From Candidatus Omnitrophota bacterium (GTDB lineage: Bacteria > Omnitrophota > Gorgyraeia > Gygaellales > Profunditerraquicolaceae), in the NCBI GenBank assembly GCA_028717055.1, contig JAQUOO010000065.1, forward strand, positions 1-6,672: a stretch of DNA of 6,672 nt, given 5' to 3'. Positions 1 through 5,210 of the stretch are shown piece after piece. Position 1 is the stretch's first letter, and each line of letters begins with the position of its first letter. Made by a program: the position numbers and the translations under genes. The notes below the pieces were generated by a model. It ran no database searches. It worked only from the letters and a program-made list of their open reading frames with translations, and was not told where the DNA came from.

Positions 1-2057
1 TTGGATAATTCTTCCATGCTGATGTTCAGTTCTTTGGCGAGCTCTTCCAGTTTTGCCTGCTCGCGGGGAACGAACTCATGCAAGGGCGGGTCAAGCAAAC
101 GGATGACTACCGGGAATCCGTCCATTGCCGCGAGAGTTCCTTTGATATCTTTCTTTACATAAGGGAATAACTCTTCGGTTGCCTTCTTTCTTTCATCCAG
201 CGTTTTGGAAATGATCATTTTACGCAGGACAAATAGCGGTTCATCCGAACCTTTGCCGTAGAACATATGCTCGGTCCTGAATAGGCCGATACCTTCGGCT
301 CCGAATGAACGGGCTTTGATGGCGTCTTCCGGAGTTTCGGCGTTAGTGCGGATGCCGAGTTTCTTGATAGTCCCGCAAATTTTCAGGAAATCCATCAAAA
401 TAGTATTTTCTTCGGAAGCGTCCATCATCGGAAGCTTGCCGTCATAAACCGCGCCTTTAGTTCCGTTAAGCGTGATCCAGTCGCCTTCTTTTAAGGTTTT
501 TCCGCCGGCAGTGATTTTTTTATTTTCTAAATCAACATGGAGGTCGCTGGCGCCTACGATACAGCATTTGCCCCACCCGCGGGCAACCAATGCCGCGTGT
601 GAAGTCATGCCTCCGCGGGCAGTAAGGATTGCTTCGGCAGCGCGCATACCTTCGACATCCTCGGGATTAGTCTCTTCGCGGACCAGGATTACTTTTTTAC
701 CTTGCTGTTTCCATTCTACGGCATCTTTGGCGGTAAAGACGATTTGCCCGTTAGCTCCGCCTGGGCCGGCAGGCAAACCTTTAACTAACGGTTTGCTGGC
801 TGATTCTACCTTGGGATCAATAATCGGATGAAGTAATTCATCTAGTTGGGAGGGAGAAACGCGCATAACCGCTTCTTCTTTTTTAATCAGTTTTTCTTTA
901 ATCATATCCATGGCCATGCGAACTGCTGCCGGGCCATTGCGTTTCCCAACGCGGCACTGCAGCATAAAGAGCCTTCCCTTTTCAATGGTAAACTCGATAT
1001 CCTGCATATCATGGTAATGGTTTTCCAGACGTTCCTGGATAGCGAAAAGTTCCTGGTAGATTTTTGGCATTGCTTTTTCAAGAGTTACCAGGTCTTTGTT
1101 GTGCGCTGACTGGGAGAATGTGTTGATGGGCGCAGGAGTTCTGATACCGGCAACTACGTCTTCGCCTTGAGCATTGATCAGGTATTCGCCGTAGAAATGA
1201 GGGTCGCCGTTTCCGGGATTGCGGGTAAAAGCCACGCCGGTGGCCGAATCATTGCCCATATTGCCGAAAACCATGGTTTGGACGTTTACCGCTGTTCCCC
1301 ATTCATCCGGTATGCCTTCGATACGGCGGTAGCTGATAGCGCGCTTTCCATTCCAGGAAGAAAAGACCGCGCTGATTCCGCCCCATAACTGCTGCATCGG
1401 CTCATCCGGGAATTCTTTGCCCAAAACTTCTTTGATCTTTATTTTATACTTCGCGCAAATTTCTTTTAAATCCCCGGTAGTCAGATCCGTGTCAGCCTTA
1501 GAGCCTCTTTTTTGTTTTATTTCGTCCATGATTTTTTCCAACTGCTTGCGGATACCCATGTCATCCTTAGGCTCTATGCCGGCTGCCTTCTCCATAACTA
1601 CATCGGAGTACATTGTAATCAGCCTGCGGTAAGCGTCGTAAACGAAGCGTTCGTTGCCGCCTGCCTGTTTGATCAAGCCGGGGATGGTTTTTTCAGTTAA
1701 CCCCACGTTTAGGACAGTCTCCATCATTCCGGGCATGGACTTTCGCGCGCCGGAACGGACAGAAACCAGAAGCGGATTAGCCGCGTCTCCGAACTTTCTG
1801 CCCATAAGTTTCTCGACGTTGGCCAATGCTTTCTCAACTTGCGTTTTTAATTCTTTGGGGTAAGATTTTTTATGCTGATAATAGTAAGTACAGACTTCCG
1901 TGGTGAGAGTAAATCCGGGAGGAACAGGAAGCCTTAAATTTTTATGGCCGGCCATTTCCGCCAAGTTCGCGCCTTTGCCGCCTAAAAGATTCTTCATGCT
2001 TTCGTTGCCGTCTGCTTTTCCCCCGCCGAAACTGTAAACATACTTTTTGGCACTCAT
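1..2057 (-). CDS. ppdK: Pyruvate, phosphate dikinase (PPDK), C-terminus cut off by the window edge
   Basis: This cytoplasmic enzyme reversibly converts pyruvate, ATP and phosphate to PEP, AMP and PPi. The visible 685 residues follow the family order. The N-terminal ATP-grasp domain (about 1-375) has the LLGGKGANLAEM loop (Lys28), SVRSGAR (Arg101) and the Glu355/Gln367 pair. The swivelling phosphohistidine domain has TARGGMTSHAA with catalytic His487, equivalent to His455 of the Clostridium symbiosum enzyme. The start of the PEP/pyruvate barrel has GLFRTEHMF (Arg594) and IRLLDPPLHEF (Arg653). The family is about 870-900 residues, so roughly 200, including the catalytic Cys, lie beyond base 1. 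The frame stays open to the edge with no break. The numbering offset of about 32 comes from small insertions spread over the N-terminal half, which I regard as ordinary. The ATG start gives the expected N-terminus. Upstream is glyQS on the same strand, across a repeat-filled gap. Confidence 0.97.
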   Translation of the reverse strand, partial: MSAKKYVYSFGGGKADGNESMKNLLGGKGANLAEMAGHKNLRLPVPPGFTLTTEVCTYYYQHKKSYPKELKTQVEKALANVEKLMGRKFGDAANPLLVSVRSGARKSMPGMMETVLNVGLTEKTIPGLIKQAGGNERFVYDAYRRLITMYSDVVMEKAAGIEPKDDMGIRKQLEKIMDEIKQKRGSKADTDLTTGDLKEICAKYKIKIKEVLGKEFPDEPMQQLWGGISAVFSSWNGKRAISYRRIEGIPDEWGTAVNVQTMVFGNMGNDSATGVAFTRNPGNGDPHFYGEYLINAQGEDVVAGIRTPAPINTFSQSAHNKDLVTLEKAMPKIYQELFAIQERLENHYHDMQDIEFTIEKGRLFMLQCRVGKRNGPAAVRMAMDMIKEKLIKKEEAVMRVSPSQLDELLHPIIDPKVESASKPLVKGLPAGPGGANGQIVFTAKDAVEWKQQGKKVILVREETNPEDVEGMRAAEAILTARGGMTSHAALVARGWGKCCIVGASDLHVDLENKKITAGGKTLKEGDWITLNGTKGAVYDGKLPMMDASEENTILMDFLKICGTIKKLGIRTNAETPEDAIKARSFGAEGIGLFRTEHMFYGKGSDEPLFVLRKMIISKTLDERKKATEELFPYVKKDIKGTLAAMDGFPVVIRLLDPPLHEFVPREQAKLEELAKELNISMEELS

Positions 2058-2068
2058 TTCCTTTAAAA

Positions 2069-2076
2069 CCCTTCCT
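2069..2076 (-). promoter_or_regulatory. Probable ribosome binding site of ppdK
   Basis: AGGAAGGG ends 11 nt before the ATG, a slightly long spacing. A second purine run (AAAGG, 2060-2064) sits only 2 nt before the ATG, too close to be the main site. No other in-frame start near here fits the family N-terminus, so the ATG at 2057 stands. Confidence 0.6.
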
Positions 2077-2081
2077 TTCTT

Positions 2082-2219
2082 GTTAATGACAAATGCCGAA
2101 GCTCAAAGTTCAAAATAAATCTAAATGACAGATATCAAATAACAAAACGTTAGTTTTGGATTTTGACATTTGAGTTTTTAATTTATTTTGGATTTTGAAT
2201 TTTGTCATTTGACATTAAT
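2082..2219. repeat. AT-rich imperfect inverted repeat filling the glyQS-ppdK gap
   Basis: The arm 2082-2126 is complementary to the arm 2175-2219, with about 34 of 45 positions matching without gaps. Allowing a gap of about 6 nt, pairing continues inward and ends in a perfect small hairpin: CAAAAC (2143-2148), loop GTTA, GTTTTG (2153-2158). The right arm covers the glyQS stop codon (2215-2217), and the left arm ends just upstream of the ppdK ribosome binding site. The right half also holds two copies of TTTTGGATTTTGA. No U-run follows the stem in the direction of transcription, so it is not a classic intrinsic terminator. I infer a dispersed REP- or MITE-like element, or a transcript-processing or stabilising hairpin. 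No coding potential is seen. No confident ppdK promoter can be picked out of this AT-rich background. Confidence 0.7.
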
Positions 2220-3522
2220 TGTTAAGTTTATCTGACAAATATTCTCTTAGTTTTTCCACACTAATTCTCTCTTGTTGCATGGTATCGCGGTCGCGCACAG
2301 TTACCTGTTTGTCCTCTAAGGTCTGCACATCGACAGTAACGCAAAAAAGCGTGCCCACTTCATCCTGCCTTCTGTAAAGTTTTCCTATAGCCCCCGTATC
2401 ATCATAAACCGTAACCATAGTTTTCTTTAAATCCTGAGCGATTTTCTTGGCGAGTTCGACTATCTCCGGCCTGTTCCTTAAAAGCGGCAGCACTGCCACT
2501 TTGGTGGGAGCCAGGTCTTTATGGATTTTTAAAACTACGCGTAAGTCTTCTCTGACTTTTTCTTCATGATAAGCATCTACTAGAAATGCCAAAACTGCCC
2601 GGTCAACTCCGCCTGAAGGCTCGATTATGTAAGGGTAAAATTTTTCTTTTGCCGCATCGTCAAAATACTGCAGGTCCTTACCGCTGTGTTGAGCATGTTG
2701 TTTCAGATCGAAATCCGAGCGGTTGGCAATTCCCTCTAATTCGCTCCAGCCGAACGGAAAATTATATTCTACGTCAGTGCAGGCGCGGGCATAGTGGGCC
2801 AGTTCGTCTTTATTGTGCTGGCGCTGTCTCAGGTTTTCTTTTTTTATTCCGAGGCCAAGATACCAGTTAAAGCGGTAGGAAATCCATTCGTCAAGCGCCC
2901 TGTCTGCGTCAAGCGGCCGGACAAAATATTCAATTTCCATTTGTTCGAACTCGCGGGTGCGGAAAGTAAAATTTCCCGGAGTGATTTCGGTGCGGAAAGA
3001 TTTTCCGATTTGCGCTAAACCAAAAGGAAGGTTGGGGTGCCGGGAATCAAGGATATTCAAGAAATTTACAAACATACCCTGGGCGGTTTCCGGGCGCATG
3101 TATATTTCATTGCCGCTTTCTTCTACCGGGCCCTGATAGGTTTTAAACATCAAATTGAAGGCTTTGGCTTCGGTAAGCTGGCCGCCGCATTCAGGGCATT
3201 TATTTTTATCCTTAAGCTCCTCACTCTTGAAACGTTTTTTACAATTTTTGCAGTCGCTCTTTAAATCGAAGAAATTCTGCACGTGCCCTGAAGCCTCCCA
3301 GGCCTTAGGGTGCATAAGTATAGCCGCGTCCATACCGAAAATATCATTGCGCTCGTAAACATTAGCCTTCCACCAGGCGCGCTTAAGGTTATTCTTAAGC
3401 TCGACGCCGTAAGGGCCGTAATCCCAGGTATTGCTTAAGCCTCCATAGATATCCGAAGACTGGAATATAAAACCTCTGCGTTTGCAAAGGGAAACTATTT
3501 TTTCCATCAGATTATCGTTCAT
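2215..3522 (-). CDS. glyQS: Glycyl-tRNA synthetase, dimeric (single-chain, class II) type
   Basis: Charges tRNA-Gly with glycine using ATP in the cytoplasm. The 435 residues form the alpha2-type enzyme, distinct from the alpha2beta2 GlyQ/GlyS pair. The N-terminus has the family signature around GGLSNTWDYGPYG (27-39). A zinc-ribbon-like insert has Cys91, Cys94, Cys109 and Cys112 (CxxC-n14-CxxC). RPETAQGMFVNF is at 143-154, class II motif 2 (GKSFRTEITPG, then FRTREFEQMEIE) at 173-198, and motif 3 (EPSGGVDRAVLAF) at 301-313. The anticodon-binding domain runs from about 340 to 432 (APTKVAVLPL, then the GAIGKLYRRQDEVG stretch). The length is slightly below the usual 450-500 but no domain is missing. 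The start is uncertain: the ATG at 3522 has only a GGAG 14 nt upstream, and Met6 (ATG at 3507) would also begin in a family-like way but has no site of its own. The gene appears to have its own promoter and a structured leader. Confidence 0.97.
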   Translation of the reverse strand: MNDNLMEKIVSLCKRRGFIFQSSDIYGGLSNTWDYGPYGVELKNNLKRAWWKANVYERNDIFGMDAAILMHPKAWEASGHVQNFFDLKSDCKNCKKRFKSEELKDKNKCPECGGQLTEAKAFNLMFKTYQGPVEESGNEIYMRPETAQGMFVNFLNILDSRHPNLPFGLAQIGKSFRTEITPGNFTFRTREFEQMEIEYFVRPLDADRALDEWISYRFNWYLGLGIKKENLRQRQHNKDELAHYARACTDVEYNFPFGWSELEGIANRSDFDLKQHAQHSGKDLQYFDDAAKEKFYPYIIEPSGGVDRAVLAFLVDAYHEEKVREDLRVVLKIHKDLAPTKVAVLPLLRNRPEIVELAKKIAQDLKKTMVTVYDDTGAIGKLYRRQDEVGTLFCVTVDVQTLEDKQVTVRDRDTMQQERISVEKLREYLSDKLNN

Positions 3523-3544
3523 CCAGTTAGAAATTTCTCCATTT

Positions 3545-3571
3545 TCCCGTTATGATTTATTTTTAACGGGA
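3545..3571 (-). promoter_or_regulatory. Perfect 8-bp hairpin in the predicted glyQS leader
   Basis: TCCCGTTA (3545-3552) and TAACGGGA (3564-3571) are exact reverse complements around an 11-nt AT-rich loop. The structure lies between the predicted transcription start (about 3580) and the weak GGAG of glyQS (3537-3540). It could be an RNA hairpin affecting initiation or stability, or a palindromic protein-binding site. It is far too short to be a T-box, the usual leader of aminoacyl-tRNA synthetase genes in Firmicutes. No U-tract follows it. Confidence 0.5.
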
Positions 3572-3586
3572 CGCGGTAAGACTTTA

Positions 3587-3615
3587 TTTTTAGCACAGTT
3601 TGGAATAAAAATCAA
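3587..3615 (-). promoter_or_regulatory. Candidate sigma70-type promoter for glyQS
   Basis: On the minus strand, -35 TTGATT (3610-3615, 4 of 6 to TTGACA) is followed after exactly 17 nt by -10 TAAAAA (3587-3592, 4 of 6 to TATAAT). TGC at 3593-3595 gives the extended -10 TG-n. The -35 lies about 9 nt past the stop codon of the upstream gene. Transcription would start near 3580, giving a leader of about 58 nt. Support is by pattern only, but spacing, extension and position agree. Confidence 0.55.
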
Positions 3616-3624
3616 GCAAATTAC

Positions 3625-4338
3625 TTAAGCCGGAGTAACTGTGGATATAATCGAGAATACTTTGTTCAAATCCAATGTTTTAAATTTGTCCTTTATATAG
3701 ACCTTGAAGAAATCTCCTTCTTTAGTCAGTATGGTGCAGTCAAAAAAATATGCCGGGCCGGTTAAATTATAGTTTAAAAAATAATTCCGTTCATTCGACT
3801 TGAATTGAACCATCTTGACCGTTCTTTGGTCTCCTAAGTCCGGAGTAAAAATGCTTTTTAGAATTACAAAAAAAGCGTCATTAACGCTGTTGATTTTTGA
3901 CTCGCTGGCGCACATCAAAGAACGCATGAATTCATAATTATCCTTGATGCCCGAATTTTTGACCTGCGGAAACAGGTTGATAAAAAATCCCGGCGGCTGA
4001 TGCAGGACGTAGATTACGGGTTCAACGCTGCGCGATTTTTTCTTCTTGTAGTAGGGTTTGGCTATCAACTCCTGAACGACCCGGAAGCCTTTGGGCACGC
4101 TTATTTCTGTTTTTGGAAATTTATGGGGAATGAGTTGTTGAGTATAGGTTTTATCAACCGTAAAGGTTTCCGTTGTATCCTGAGGGCTCATGCATAGAAT
4201 CGGGATTTTTACGCAGTCTCCGATACCGGTTGCTATATAGGCGCGCAGGAGCTGCGGGAGCCCGAATTTTAGCACAAAAATAATAGCTGCGCAAAGAATA
4301 AGCGTAAGCAAAACCCGTTTCGTTGCTTTCTTTTTCAT
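3625..4338 (-). CDS. Uncharacterised membrane-anchored protein, translationally coupled to panB
   Basis: I do not recognise this 237-residue protein. It has a basic N-terminus (MKKKATKR) and one hydrophobic segment at about 9-23, so it is probably an inner-membrane anchor or uncleaved signal with the rest outside the cytoplasm. Cys16 lies in the segment, but the preceding LIL is not a lipobox. Cys42, Cys49, Cys143 and Cys201 would be on the outer side. The rest looks like alternating strands with few helices. An ISVPKGFRV stretch (79-87) and a closing LNKVFSIISTV helix (224-234) recall PsbP/DcrB/Mog1-type alpha-beta domains, a weak fold-level guess. Its ATG overlaps the panB TGA (ATGA), with GAGGAG (4350-4355) 11 nt upstream, so the start is well fixed. 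Nothing indicates a role in pantothenate synthesis beyond that linkage. It reads as an intact gene. Confidence 0.85.
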   Translation of the reverse strand: MKKKATKRVLLTLILCAAIIFVLKFGLPQLLRAYIATGIGDCVKIPILCMSPQDTTETFTVDKTYTQQLIPHKFPKTEISVPKGFRVVQELIAKPYYKKKKSRSVEPVIYVLHQPPGFFINLFPQVKNSGIKDNYEFMRSLMCASESKINSVNDAFFVILKSIFTPDLGDQRTVKMVQFKSNERNYFLNYNLTGPAYFFDCTILTKEGDFFKVYIKDKFKTLDLNKVFSIISTVTPA

Positions 4339-5159
4339 ATTTTTTTCAACTCCTCTTCCTTTATGCTGAAAAAATGTTCTGGCGCGGGAAATTTCCCTTT
4401 TAATACCTCATCTTTATAATCTTCTATCGCTTTGAGGATTAACGGAGAAAGATTCAAATATTTCTTGACGAATTTCGGAGTATAGCGTTCAAAAAGCCCG
4501 AGCATGTCATTGATTACCAGCACTTGCCCGTCGCAACTGACTCCGGCTCCGATGCCGATAGTCGGTATTTTGAGTTTCCTGGTGATTATTTCAGACAACC
4601 TGTCCGGGACGCACTCAAGGAGGACTGAAAAACAACCCAAGCCTTCCAGTTCCTGGGCTTGCTCGATCAGCCTGCGGGCAGTATCCGCGTCTTTGCCCTG
4701 AACCTTGAAACCTCCCAATTTATCCGCAGTCTGAGGAGTAAGGCCGATATGCCCCATTACCGGTATCTTTGCCTCGATTATCTCCCGGGTTACCTCCGGG
4801 CATTTATCAAACCACTCCAGTTTTATCGCCTGGCATCCGGCTTCGTCAATAAACCTTTTGGCGTTTCTGACGCATTCTTCTGAATTGATCTGGTATGATT
4901 CATAGGGCATGTCGCCGATAATCAATGCTTGATTTGCTGCCCGGGTAACCGCTTTTGTGTGGTGAAGCATTTCAGCCATTCCTACTCTGGTTGTTGAATC
5001 AAGGCCCAGCACTACATTTGCCAAAGAATCGCCTACCAAGATAATATCGATACCTGCTTTATCCACCAGGCTGGCTATTGGATAATCATAGGCAGTGAGC
5101 ATGGTTATTTTGCGTTTGCCTTTTAAAGCTAAGATATAGTCAGTCGTTATCCTGTCCAT
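4335..5159 (-). CDS. panB: 3-methyl-2-oxobutanoate hydroxymethyltransferase (ketopantoate hydroxymethyltransferase)
   Basis: Transfers a hydroxymethyl group from 5,10-methylene-tetrahydrofolate to 2-oxoisovalerate, giving ketopantoate, the first committed step of pantothenate and CoA synthesis. The protein has 274 residues against 264 in E. coli and keeps the full (beta/alpha)8 pattern. Expected active-site residues are present: Asp44 in LVGDSLANVVLG and Asp83 in IGDMPYESY (metal ligands), Lys113 and Glu115 in AIKLEW, and Glu182 in LLECVP. Also conserved are GHIGLTPQ (136-143), GGFKVQG (149-155) and IGIGAGVSCDGQVLV (201-215). The ATG start is supported by AAAGGAG 5 nt upstream. The gene follows the magnesium ATPase gene by 51 nt and overlaps the next gene by ATGA. 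panC, panD and panE are not in the window. The last 20 or so residues, rich in Lys and Glu, extend a little beyond the E. coli end. Confidence 0.97.
   Translation of the reverse strand: MDRITTDYILALKGKRKITMLTAYDYPIASLVDKAGIDIILVGDSLANVVLGLDSTTRVGMAEMLHHTKAVTRAANQALIIGDMPYESYQINSEECVRNAKRFIDEAGCQAIKLEWFDKCPEVTREIIEAKIPVMGHIGLTPQTADKLGGFKVQGKDADTARRLIEQAQELEGLGCFSVLLECVPDRLSEIITRKLKIPTIGIGAGVSCDGQVLVINDMLGLFERYTPKFVKKYLNLSPLILKAIEDYKDEVLKGKFPAPEHFFSIKEEELKKI
4350..4355 (-). promoter_or_regulatory. Ribosome binding site of the panB-coupled gene, inside the end of panB
   Basis: GAGGAG within the last codons of panB lies 11 nt before the ATG that overlaps the panB stop. It supports that start and coupling by re-initiation. 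Confidence 0.6.
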
Positions 5160-5164
5160 AGCGG

Positions 5165-5171
5165 CTCCTTT
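5165..5171 (-). promoter_or_regulatory. Ribosome binding site of panB
   Basis: AAAGGAG is separated by 5 nt from the ATG at 5159. This is a near-ideal Shine-Dalgarno and the strongest in the window. The remaining gap up to the ATPase stop codon shows neither a terminator hairpin with a U-run nor a clear promoter, which favours read-through from the upstream gene. Confidence 0.8.
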
Positions 5172-5210
5172 CGTTTCAACTTTAGCCAGCCCCGGTGTGG
5201 TTTTAAAAAT

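Noticed and set aside
472..1863. Several plus-strand open frames of 60-120 codons opposite ppdK
   Set aside because: They lie antisense to a continuous PPDK frame with all expected motifs, have low-complexity translations and lack convincing ribosome sites.
1..2057. PPDK catalytic His at 487 rather than near 455, suggesting an inserted domain
   Set aside because: The difference is spread over a few short insertions (around 4, 10 and 10 residues at separate places) and does not form a domain.
2082..2219. Intrinsic terminator between glyQS and ppdK
   Set aside because: The stem is AT-rich and imperfect, and no U-run follows it on the transcribed strand; the next bases are purine-rich.
3523..3624. 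T-box riboswitch before glyQS
   Set aside because: The gap is only 102 nt and the predicted leader about 58 nt, too short for T-box stems and an antiterminator; no conserved T-box sequence is seen.
4280..4338. Lipoprotein signal in the panB-coupled protein (Cys16)
   Set aside because: The residues before Cys16 are LIL; a lipobox needs a small residue (Gly, Ala or Ser) directly before the Cys.
5160..5210. Hairpin GGCT/AGCC enclosing the panB ribosome site
   Set aside because: Only a 4-bp stem with a long loop, well within chance.
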